Below are positions 1 through 9,235 of a stretch of DNA of 64,000 nt, in pieces. Origin of the DNA: Cristatella mucedo (Eukaryota > Bryozoa > Phylactolaemata > Cristatellidae). Where the stretch lies: NCBI GenBank assembly GCA_009760855.2, contig WPIO01000062.1, positions 1,088,001 to 1,152,000 of the forward strand. Direction: 5' to 3'. How positions within the stretch are numbered: the first letter of the stretch is position 1; each line of letters opens with the position of its first letter. The position numbers and the translations under genes are program-made. Below the pieces are notes generated by a model. That model saw only the letters and a program-made list of their open reading frames with translations. It had not been told where the DNA came from and ran no database searches.

Positions 1-2709
1 ACCTCAGATTTCTCAGATCTCATTTCGATTCTATGTGCAATAAATCGATCCTTCCTCGTTATGGATGACTTCAACATTCACTTTGATAACTTATCTGAGG
101 CCTTCAGCACTGCATTTTGTGCATTGAATTACTCTTGGTCTCTTGTGGCACATGTGCATGGCCCTACTCACATCAAGGGTCACACACTCGATCAAATTTT
201 CTCATACAACCACTTTTTTATCACCAATTATTACCAGATCCTGCTTATATGACACCTGTAGATCGCATTCGGTCTACAATGTGTGCCCTCCTCCACCTCA
301 TCTAAAATCACTAGTGAATCGCGAAATCTCAAGACCCTTGATATCGATGCTGTCCGTTCGAGAATATCTGCTTCGCCTCCCCTTTCTGACCCTACATCAT
401 TGGTAAATTACTACAACACAACACTAGCTGACATGCTCGACGAGCTTGCACCCCTGACTAAGCGCACTGTGCGCCATCACCCTGACGGCCTAAGGTTTAC
501 CACAGACATTAAATGAGCTAGGTCTACTACCCGAAAGTTTGAAAAAGCATACACAAGATCAGGACTGACTGTCTATCGATATGCGGACTACTGTAGATCG
601 TACCAATTGATCCATAGCAAAGGCCAAGTCTAGCTTCTATAATAGTATTGTCGAATCACAGATGAACAATCCAACAATTCTGATGTCGACGATCAACCTT
701 CTCCTCAACCGCTCTCAGGTTAGCTCCTTACCTGACAATCCCTGTGACGATCGCTTCTCTAGCTTCGTGATCTTCGCTGATCGCTTCTCTAGCTTCTTTG
801 TTAGCAAGATAGACAAGATCAGGGAGTCCATCCCTAAAATATCAGCACCCCCCTAGAATTCTGTCCCTCGATTCCTTGCAGCACCTCGATGTCTACATTC
901 AAGCAGTTCAGTAGTGACCTCGTCCTGAAGTTCATATCCAAGTCAAAGAATACAACTAATTCTTTGGACACTATTCCAACTGCCCTGCTTCTACGATGCA
1001 TTGATGTGCTGCTACCATGCATAACTTAAATCATTAATATGCCATTAGCCTCAGGTCACGTCTCAGCACCATTCAAAAACGCTGTAGTCAGGCCACTAGT
1101 GAAGAAAGCAACACTAGACCAAGAGAACTCGGGCAACTTGCCCCCAGTCGTCCTTCTACCATTCCTATCAAAGACTGTGGAGCGAGTCGTGGCGGACCAG
1201 CTTAACTGGTATATTGAAACTTCAAACCTTGCTAGTAAGTTCCAGTCTGGTTTTAGAGCTAATCAATAAACAGAGTCAGCATTACTTCGGGTGTACAGTG
1301 AGCTACATGGAAAAGCATACTTGTAGAGAGAAAGAGAGAGTATCTCTGCTTGTTTTGCTCGATCTTTTGGCAGCTTTTGATACTATCGACCATCATCATC
1401 CTTCATGAGCACTTTTCATTTCGCCTGGGCATCTCTGCTCTGCAGTGGCTCAGGTCCTATTTCTGTGGACTCCGGCGTATCGATGTGAATGGAAAAAAGA
1501 TCATCCGACGAACCTCTGAAATATGGGGTAACTCTGGGCTCCGTGCATATTCCCATTATTTTCACGGTGTATCCTCTCCCTCTTGCCGATGTGATTGCCA
1601 AGCACAATCTAGGCTTTCAATTCTATGCTGATGGCACTCAGTTGTATTTTTGCTTTGATTCCTCCTAGCCCTCCCGCACGTCAAACTCTCTCAACTCCCT
1701 TGCTGCTTGTATTGATGCCATCCACACATGGATGGTAGCAAATTTTCTTTAATTGAATGCTGATAAAACAACTTACTAGTTATGGGAAAACCAAGTGTGA
1801 TTCAGAAATTGTAAAGGCTAATTCTCAAAATTGGCTCTGCCAACACATCTCCTGTTGAATCTGCACGAAATCTAGGTATCATGTTCTAAAGTGACCTTTC
1901 GTTAGACGACCGCATCTACTCCACAATCAAGTCTGCCTACTTCCAGAAACAAAACATTGCTGAAATTCGGGCTTGTTTAGATAGGGATACCATATGTAAG
2001 TTGGTCCATGTATTTGTGACATTCCATCTTGACTTCTGTAACTCACTACTTGCTGGTGTACCAGCCTGTGCAATCAGGATCTTACAGCTAGTGCAGAAAT
2101 CCGCAGCTAGGTGTGTCTGTCGTGAGCGTCGCAGTTGCCACATCACACCACTTCTCGCCGACCGTCACTGGCTACCAGTCAAGCAACGAATCGACTTCAA
2201 AGTTCTGTCACTCACTTTTAGGTCCCTTCATTCTTTGGCTCCAGTCTACCTATTAGATCTACTGATCCACTAGGTTAAGCATCGTACCACCCGCTTTTCG
2301 GAATCTAATTGTTTACTTATACCTCGCACAAACCCCAAATCCCTTCGAGACCGTGCATTTAGTTCGTATGCTCCCAAAGCCTGGAACTCACTCCCGACTT
2401 GCGTCACGACGTCTCTTGACTTGACAACATTTAAAAAGAGACTAAAAACGCATCTATTTATCACAGCAATTAGTGGTTCCCTGCGATTTATCCTCTATGT
2501 GCTTATGCCTGCTGACACTGTGCATGCTCCCAATAACGATAATTGCACGGTGAGCTTGTGTATGTCACCCCTAACCACGTTATTCGTGTTGTTTATTGAG
2601 CATGCTACCACTAAACATTCGATCGTGCTTTCTTTGCAGCAAATGTAAATTGTCTAGAAAGAGATTGAGTTCTCTGAGGGCACTTTATCTAATGTATTAT
2701 TGTTATTAA
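1..2709 (+). mobile_element. L2/CR1-like LINE, decayed ORF2 (copy 1)
   Basis: This is a relic of the second ORF of a non-LTR retrotransposon, cut by the window start. Bases 61-252 match the C-terminal part of an APE-type endonuclease: DFNIHFDN, then PTHIKGHTLDQIFSYN. Bases 1,040-1,270 hold the region before the reverse transcriptase, with LPFLSKTVERVVADQL and FQSGFRANQ. The palm (1,350-1,650) is broken by frameshifts, although LLVLLDLLAAFDTIDH is still readable. The thumb and C-terminal part (1,940-2,470) reads LADRHWLPVKQRIDFKVLSL. The 3' end (2,640-2,709) has the family tail, a GAAAGAGATTGAGTTCTCTG hairpin arm followed by a TTATTGTTATTA tail. The copy at 44,870-48,520 is its duplicate. It cannot encode an active enzyme. 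Confidence 0.85.
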
Positions 2710-3294
2710 TATACCACACAGAGCTGAGAGATCGATTGACTTTGTGCTACTTGACCGATCTTTCGCTTTGGAACCAATCGAGCAGTCGCCAACACAGTGT
2801 CGGCAACAGTGACATGCATTCTTGGTCAGATGGCTCTGACGTTCTTCGACTTCTTTCAGTCGATCTACTAAGTAGGTCTGAACCTGCCACCCGGGCAGTT
2901 TAATGGTTCTATCGCGATGCATTTCAAGATAGGATGCATGCTGTTGCATTCTTTTTTATAATAGCCTTTGCATAAAAGGTCGCAAGGTCGTGGTGTTCAA
3001 TGATGACTAATCCGCTTTTGTCAGCGAGGTGCTTGTAGATTATGGTATCGTATTATTCTCGGCTATGTGTTCTTTAGTTTGTTGTTTTATAGCTACGAAA
3101 TCCTACTGAAGTAAAATTCTTTCCTGGCACAAAATCTACGCTCCCGGACTTGACTGCTTCTTCCCTTTAGTATTCATTTCACGCTTTTGATCAAGTTCAA
3201 TTATTCATCTTCTCAAATATTTCTTCTTACCTCCAAGTTTTAATGCGAACTCTCTCTATTTTGCTCTTTCAAATGGAAAAATTCAAACTATGCG
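2710..3294. other. Unannotated duplicated sequence
   Basis: No gene or recognisable domain is seen. The stretch is duplicated at about 48,525-49,140 with only scattered differences. Short open frames on both strands are not conserved between the copies. Confidence 0.6.
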
Positions 3295-3990
3295 TATGCC
3301 GCGAATGACACAACTGCAATAATACACTAGTTCGTACCTTCACTGGCTCCCCATCTCCCCGTGCGTCGGCTTCAAGATTCTGACATTCACGTGTAGTTAC
3401 TTATATTCCCTTACTCCGCCCTCTCAATTTGGAATAACTAACTCCCCATGCCTTCCCATGACACCTTAATGGCACACTAGGTAAAGCGGTTGCTTTCACG
3501 ACCTCGGTTCCGAGGTCGTGGGTTCGATTCATCGTGGTGGACGATTCTTTATCGCCACTGCAAGCGGTGGTGATAGCCGTAAAGGCTCTTCTGTCGCTAT
3601 ACAAAAAGAGGCTGTTTAATCAGCTAGGATTTTTTTAGTCGTTTGGCTGTACATCGAATGGATCTCAAATCTTTTGGAGACTGGGCCTTCAATTCTCGAA
3701 ATCCGAAAGATTTTAATTAACTACCGACAGACATCAAGACGTATTGTAACCCGATGACACTGAAAGCTAAATTAAAAGCACATGTCCTCACAGAGAGAGC
3801 TACTTTATCACGCGATGCGTCCTTCCTCCGAGTGCTCACACTTTCGGTGATTAATGAAGCGTTTAAATGTCTCTAATCGGCTCAAATGTTTTTGTTTCAA
3901 GCCTCAGCAAACTGTCTTAAAAGATATTTGTTTTTCTTAGAGTGCTATGCAAATAGTTTATCAACGTCATTTTTTTAACAGCTAAAGCTA
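3295..3990 (+). mobile_element. 3' fragment of a second LINE family, split by a SINE
   Basis: Conceptual reading gives the C-terminal signature of LINE ORF2: a block like LxWLPIS...FKILTF, and, after the SINE, RMDLKSFGDWAFNSRNP and LKAKLKAHVLTERA. It ends in a degenerate tail (TTCTTAGAGTGCTATGCAAA) equivalent to the tail of the neighbouring LINEs. The duplicate at 49,140-49,650 lacks the SINE. Several stops and frameshifts make it a relic. Confidence 0.65.
3467..3639 (+). mobile_element. tRNA-derived SINE, family 1
   Basis: The 5' part has RNA polymerase III promoter boxes: box A as TGGCACACTAGGTAAAGCGG and box B as GGTCGTGGGTTCGATTC. The body follows with GCAAGCGGTGGTGATAGCCG and TCTGTCGCTATACAAAAAGA, then a T-rich end. 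Five other copies are in this window (8,022, 27,057, 40,440, 54,839 and 60,004). It is absent from the duplicated block at 49,280, so it inserted after the duplication or was lost there. Confidence 0.85.
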
Positions 3991-4283
3991 GGCGGCCAGA
4001 AAATCAAGCAACGCTCGCATATCGTGTGTTAATGAAGTCTACGCACGAAGATGTCTCTCGTCTCACAAAAAGGAGTTTGCCATGCAATAAGAACCGAATA
4101 CTATCAAGCTGCCGCTTTCTATTCAGTGACATCATGTGTAGTCACATCGTACTAGCTCACCGTCCAGTCAGCGTCTGCTTACCTCCAATGTTGAATGTGG
4201 CTTGAGCTAGATGTGAGATGAGCCAGAAAACCAGTCGTGCTATACACACTATATACACACGTGTTATACACACTATATACACA
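3991..4283. other. Duplicated spacer with a short tandem repeat
   Basis: No gene is seen. It matches 49,650-49,912. Positions 4,240-4,284 hold two copies of a unit containing ACACTATATACACAC that is absent from the other block copy. Confidence 0.6.
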
Positions 4284-4440
4284 CTGCCGCCTTGGTTTGG
4301 CTCTGGGGTAAGGAGCTCGCCTCTACCGACCAAGTTTTTAGGCTCATGCCGTGCTGCACCTGTAAAGCGCCTGGATAGAGGTTAAGTTCTTCTCTTATGG
4401 CGCTATACAAATAACACAGATTTTACTTATATTTACGAAA
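4284..4440 (+). mobile_element. SINE family 2, diverged variant
   Basis: The head is tRNA-like (TTTGGCTCTGGGGTAAGGAG, then CTCGCCTCTACCGACCAAG). It is followed by a tail like that of the local LINEs: AAGCGCCTGGATAGAGGTTA, AAGTTCTTCTCTTATGGCGC and TATACAAATAAC. The same copy is at 49,912-50,060, so the insertion predates the block duplication. Confidence 0.75.
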
Positions 4441-5206
4441 AATGATCGATGGTGAGGTCTTCGCGGGTCGATGGCGAGCTTCACCCAGAGCACCAGCTGC
4501 AGCTCTCGCTCCAGTAAAGCTGCGCTGTCAAACCTTAACAAGTTGAATGTCGGTCAATAGCACTAAGCAGACTAGAAGAAACTCCTTTTGGTGTTTTACT
4601 TCGATCGTTGGCAGGTCGGTCGTATTCAGGGCCACGTTGTAGTTTGCAATCGATGCAGATTTACCGATGCCCACTCAAGCACCGAGCGGAGCTATAAGAG
4701 CAATGAAGAGAATTCGTCGCAGAAGTGCGCAAGCGGACATATTGAACGCTGCAAGCAACAGGAGAGCTTCGTTAAGCGTCACGCAGGTGGCGACACGAAG
4801 CTGCGTTGGTGGGTAACTAAGCCTTGCCTTTAGGCTAGTCATCAACAAACCCTAGCCGAGCGGCTAGGTGGAAAGCTGCATCTTGTGGTCTTCATGCACC
4901 GAACTAATGGAAAAGGGCGATGGATGACATCGTACACGATTAAACGAGAGCAGAATGTCCATAGTCGAGGAAGAAGGGGATGCCAATTTTCTTCGATTAG
5001 CAATCAAAGATCATACGAGTCACGCCTTCGGATTATCGCTAAAGGTATTGGACAAGAAATAATGTTTTGAAATAAAGCGTTTCTACTCCGGCGGGGCAGA
5101 AGAAAAAACTGATTTTTAAGAAGATATACACCGGCAGCGCTATTTATAGAATAGTGTATACATTTGCCAAACTCGTATTTCGGCAGTTCGGTGCTCCTGG
5201 GTCTCG
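4441..5206. other. Duplicated spacer holding a zinc-finger-like relic
   Basis: This segment matches 50,060-50,821. Apart from the relic at 4,588-4,770 no coding region is supported. The short ORF at 4,885-5,070 is not preserved in the other copy. Confidence 0.5.
4588..4833 (+). pseudogene. Relic of a Cys-rich (zinc-finger-like) exon
   Basis: The frame reads RIQGHVVVCNRCRFTDAHSS followed by TERSYKSNEENSSQKC. The copy at 50,240-50,370 reads VVVCNRCGFTDAHSSTERC, a stop, then KCNEENSSQK. Together they imply an ancestral C-x2-C...C-x2-C motif. In this copy the second cysteine pair is Ser-x2-Ser (TGC to AGC twice). In the other copy the cysteines remain but the codon between them is a stop. The 50 kb copy is preceded by a possible splice acceptor (TATTTTACAG). 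I do not recognise the parent gene. Independent disabling changes in the two copies suggest an exon already dead or dying at the time of duplication. Confidence 0.4.
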
Positions 5207-5375
5207 GGTCAGTGGTAATTCGGTCGCCCTTCGTGATCCAGGTCGTTGGTTCTAGTCCTCCAGCAGGTATTTTTTATGTAGCCCTGCCAGCCACGGTAGT
5301 AGCCGCCATGGCTCTTCTGCCGCTGCATACGTGAGACTGTTGAATTATATAGCCTCAATCGTTTAGTGTACCAGC
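5207..5375 (+). mobile_element. Putative tRNA-like SINE, family 3
   Basis: It is tRNA-like in layout: TCAGTGGTAATTCGGTCGCC as a box A-like part and GGTCGTTGGTTCTAGTCC as a box B-like part. It continues with AGCCCTGCCAGCCACGG and GCCATGGCTCTTCTGCCGCT. The same copy stands at 50,822-50,990. No third copy was seen in the window, so the SINE assignment rests on the promoter-like boxes alone. Confidence 0.45.
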
Positions 5376-6767
5376 GACGCCGGCATACCCTTTAGCGAGT
5401 GGCTCCAGTCAACTGAGGTCAAATTCGTAACACCATGGATCCACTTTGCTTCCGGTGAGCGTGGCCGTCGAGGAAGTCACTTTAATAAATCCAACGTAAC
5501 CCCTTTTGCAGTGCCATCATACGAACCGATATGGCTTTCGCTGTCCTGCCGCAGCTAGTTTCTTTCATTTGTCATCGGATTGACAGCCATAGTCATGTCC
5601 TAGTTTGAACCTGCCAGATGCTAACCGCCACAATTTGGCCGGCGAAGAGTTTCCGCCGGAGTAAGAGATGGATAGAAATGAATTCATAATCGCCTGGTGC
5701 TACTATCTGGGTAAACTGCGTTGCGAAAAAGTTAGCAGACGATGCAAATGTGCACAGCCCAGGCTCGTAGCCTCGAGCAAACAAAATAGCTCAGCGTGAG
5801 AAGTACCGTGCGATTTCGATCGACAGGAAAGCCTACGGAGTGAGACGTGGTAATGAGGCACTGAGTAAGCGACGGCGAGCGTTCGAAGCCACTACTCTGC
5901 AGCTACAGCTGAGTGAAACCTAGGTGAAATCTTAACGACTTGCGAACGACTTCCGCTGCCTGCAGCCGGCTACGTCTGCTTTGGAGTGCTCTGGCCGGCG
6001 GGATTAGCACCGCGGCTGACTAACCAGTTGTCGCGGAACAGAGTTGGCCGGTTGACAGAGGGCTGCAGCGTAGCTCCGGCTTCAACTCACAGGACGAACG
6101 TAGCAATGCATCCTTTCTTTGTCGAAGAAAAGCGCGTTGGGAGCTCGCTCGCACAGCACCGGCTGGTCTTTTGGTCTAGGCCTGATTACCACGCTTTCTT
6201 ACCGTGTGGTGTGAACAACCGAATGAGAAAACCGATCCCGCTAGCGCAAGCAAAATAAAAACAACTAAGCGAACAAAAACGCTCCGACGACGTGCAGCGT
6301 GCAGAGGCAAACGGCGAGGAGCGCAGTCGCAATTGGCTTTCGCCGCTACGAGCAGCTACGAGCGCGATTGCTCTAGCCCAGTTACCTGTTCCTACACGAC
6401 CTCACGGCCACTCTGAGGTCGCGCTACTAATTGCGGTCAAAGAGCGCCCGCTGGGGGACTGGCATTTGGCTGCTCCAGTGCATTTACTAGGGCACCCTAT
6501 TAATCTTAGGCAGCGGGGAAAACCGCTGCGAACGTGCACGAAGGTAACAATGCAGCCAGCACGTGCACGAACCAATGCAGCTCGTGCACGCGCCAACGAA
6601 GCAGTTGCACGTGCCACGTCCTACAGCCTAGCCGGCTGACTGGTAGCGAAGCGTCTCTCTTCCATTGTCAAAACTTCACATACTGTCGCAGTCTCATGCT
6701 CGCCTCACCGGTGACGCTTAGCGGAGCTAGTGATATCGTCGCTTTATCTGACCGACCTCCCCCTCGA
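5376..6767. other. Duplicated spacer, no gene recognised
   Basis: This corresponds to 50,990-53,302 in the other block copy, which has gained a LINE tail and a GA-rich tract. The shared parts (5,700-6,130 and 6,280-6,760) are moderately GC-rich and hold short ORFs on both strands, none with a recognisable domain and none conserved in length between copies. Confidence 0.5.
6530..6625. repeat. Degenerate minisatellite with GTGCACG core
   Basis: Four to five imperfect repeats of about 20 bp share a GCACGTGCACGAACCAATGC-like unit. A related array at 53,085-53,165 in the other block copy has drifted in unit number and sequence. Confidence 0.5.
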
Positions 6768-6769
6768 GA

Positions 6770-7028
6770 ATAATAATAATAATAACGCACTTGATAAAGC
6801 GCCCTCAGAGAACTCGATATCTTTCTAGGCGCTTTACATTTGCTGCAAACGAAGCGAGAACGAATGGTTAGTAATAGCATGCTCAATTAACAACAAGAAG
6901 GATAACGTGGTTAGGGGTGACATGCACAGGGTCAGCATGCAAGTGTGGTTAGTGGCAGCATGCTCAGTGTCAGCACGCATAAGCGCATTAAGGGCGAATC
7001 ACAGGGACCCACTAAATGCTGTGCTAAA
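6770..7028 (-). mobile_element. 5'-truncated LINE tail
   Basis: Read on the minus strand it ends with AAAGCGCCTAGAAAGATATC, GAGTTCTCTGAGGGCGCTTT and then ATCAAGTGCG plus (ATT)n. This is the 3' end of the local L2/CR1-like family. The other end stops within LINE sequence at CTAAATAG. The flanks (CCCCCTCGAG on the left, GATGATGGCATGC on the right) differ by about 20 bp from those of the related insertion at 53,303-54,640. Confidence 0.85.
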
Positions 7029-7985
7029 TAGGATGATGGCATGCTCTACAATCGAGAAAACTCACACATCTCTCTAGCTTGGTTGCCACGGTACACTGCA
7101 AGTATCGATCTCTTTAGTACTCATATAGAATGCCATAGAGTAAAGAGATTTATGTATCTATACAGGTGAGTATAGATCGTTAAAGTTAAAGTTATAGAAA
7201 GTTAAAGTCTCTCTAGTATCCACGCTTGGTGCGATCCAAATTTAAAGCTTCACTTACTCGAGATCGCATCGCTTCGAACGACGCTGGTGCAAAATGATTT
7301 GTCAGTAGATGCACAGTCTGAGTGTCAAAACTTCATTTCATAGCTCTGTTAGCTTCTGTGCTCTGTTAGCACCCTCACTAACTCTCATACGAATCTTCTT
7401 GTCTGGTTTTCTTGGCTTGCTCATTTATCTAAGGTGCAATTGTGACGGGCTTCTCTAGGCACCATTTTCTAAGGTTTGCCACGTGCGCGATGTTACCAGG
7501 AGAGTAATGGAAGTCTTACGGAAAGGATTCTGCTTTGGCGACATACTTCGCAGAGGAAATTTTGGGCTGCGATACAAATAATTTGGTGCAGCATCGATTT
7601 TTGTCGGTGCAGCACTGACAGATGCCGATAAAAGTGACTGGTGCGCAGCGACCGGCGAAGCCGGAAGCGCAGGAGTGTACACTAGCGGCTCGGTGCACTG
7701 GTCTAAGCCTATGTGGGCTATGCCCACTGTCTTTCAAGAATGAGCCTCAGCGGCAACGCGACGGACAGCAACAGACGGTTGACGATGATGGCGGCGCGGG
7801 TGGAGGGTGGATGGATGGGTGCCGAGAGAAAGCAGCGAGTTAGATCGATGGGTAGCTAGCCTTTTGTATTTTGAAGACTGCCTAAACATGCAAGGCTACG
7901 GTTTGTTTGACAGATGCGCAGCTACTAATATCCTTCGTCAACAGCTGCCCCTTTAGTGCTGCAAACATAAGGAACAGCAGTAGTA
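7029..7985. other. Duplicated spacer, no gene recognised
   Basis: It matches 54,655-54,838, 55,010-55,227 and 56,000-56,275. The conserved piece includes TACGGAAAGG, a TTTGGCGACATACTT block and TTTTGAAGACTGCCTAAACA. ORFs of 70-90 codons here are interrupted in the other copy. Confidence 0.5.
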
Positions 7986-8517
7986 CAAATGTAATGTGTA
8001 ATGTAATGTATCTCCGTCTGTAAATAAATAAATAAATAAATCCTAGCTGATTAAACAGCATCTTTTCGTATAGCGACAGAAGAGCCTTTACGGCTATCAC
8101 CACCGCTTGCAGTGGCGATAAAGAATCGCCCACCGCAGGAATCGAACCCACGACCTCGGGACCGAGGTTGTGAAAGCAACCGCCTTACCTAGTGTGCCAT
8201 CACGGCTCGTAACTCCACAAAGTCATAAAGACCATGTGGGTGTTACGCAGGAGAGTTTTGTATAGCGCACTCACAGCCTAAGCGGCTTTCGGTACGCATT
8301 CGGTAGCCAACAGACTTCGTCTCACGCAACAAAGAAAAAGTGGGAAGCATAGCAGAGTCAGGAGAGCAGTTGAGGTAGTGAGTAGCATAGAAGTAGCAGC
8401 TCTGGACCACTGAAAAGGATGTGCCATAGTCGGCAGTAGGAGAGTAGTTGTCGCTGCGTAAGAATCGTGGAAGCGAGTTCCACAGTCTAGGATCTGCAGA
8501 GCTAAGGTACAAAATAT
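7986..8517 (-). mobile_element. LINE family D 3' end, split by a SINE
   Basis: The minus strand encodes the LINE C-terminus SADPRLWNSLPRFLRSDNY (8,243-8,512). Its 3' UTR holds TAACACCCACATGGTCTTTA, then ACGGAGATACATTACATTAC. Related copies occur at 10,585, 18,010, 58,985, 60,388 and 63,843. The SINE at 8,022-8,208 interrupts the tail. This insertion is absent from the other block copy (between 56,270 and 56,305). Confidence 0.75.
8022..8208 (-). mobile_element. tRNA-derived SINE, family 1
   Basis: On the minus strand it starts GAGCCGTGATGGCACACTAG and ends in (TTTA)n. Box B reads GTGGGTTCGATTCC. It sits inside the LINE D tail, where the unbroken sequence is GTCTGTAACTCC. GTAA is present on both sides (8,020-8,023 and 8,209-8,212), consistent with a 4-bp target duplication. 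Confidence 0.88.
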
Positions 8518-8993
8518 TCCACGTCGAATGTCAGTGAACGAACACTTATAGCTCGAGATGCAGCTTGTACTCGAAGGACTTAGTAAGCCGCCAATCTCGG
8601 TGTGCGAAGACTCGCCGGTCGTAGGTAGTAGCTGTTGGCAGGTCGCGAGCGTGCGAAGTGAAGCCCCATCTCAGCCCGATTGGCGCCCGTCGGGCGGCGC
8701 CGCTCATGGTGCTGCCGACGAGCTCGAGAAAGCGGAGCCGAGCTCCGCGAGCCGGCTCGAGCGTCCACGCCCACTCCCCATTTGAGCCCTCTCCACTGAG
8801 CTCTAGCTTAATAAGCGCTCCGGCTTCGTGACTCACCGCCTCATTAAATCGAAAGGACAGCTTATTTACACCATCTAGAGTTCAAGGTTTGGCTCAAAAG
8901 CCGCAAACCCAAGCATTCAAATGGCAAATGTCGTCCTGAGTCATTTCGCAGGCAGAGAGCGCTCGGAAGGTCAGTGTTCTGATGGCCACCGCT
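8518..8993. other. GC-rich duplicated spacer
   Basis: It matches 56,305-56,945. The core 8,640-8,790 is CpG-rich (GGGCGGCGCCGCTCA) and conserved in the other copy. Overlapping ORFs on both strands (for example a 96-codon one on the minus strand, 8,546-8,836) are not preserved at full length in the duplicate, so no gene is called. Confidence 0.5.
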
Positions 8994-9235
8994 CCAATAA
9001 TAATTAGTAATAATAATGTCATTTGTACAGTGACCTCGGAGAACTTAATTTCTTTCTAGGCAATTTACAATTTCTGCAAACCAGGCATGATCGAATGGTT
9101 AATCGTAGCATGCTCAATGACAAAAACAAGCATAACATGGTTAGAGGTGACAAGCATAGGGTCAGCATGTACATATGGTTAGTGGCAGCATCCAGAGTAT
9201 CATAGAGCCATTCAAGCTGTCGTTACTGCCACGGA
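8994..9235 (-). mobile_element. 5'-truncated LINE tail
   Basis: A minus-strand tail of the (ATT)n type: CCTAGAAAGAAATTAAGTTC, CGAGGTCACTGTACAAATG, then ATT repeats. The 5' side includes the family block with GTTAGAGGTGACAAGCATAG on the plus strand. The counterpart in the other block copy is 56,946-57,190. Confidence 0.75.

Noticed and set aside
6668-6886. Minus-strand ORFs with a Tyr run here and near 61,068-61,475
   Set aside because: They are LINE tail hairpins read as protein (SSLRALYQVRYYYYY-type).
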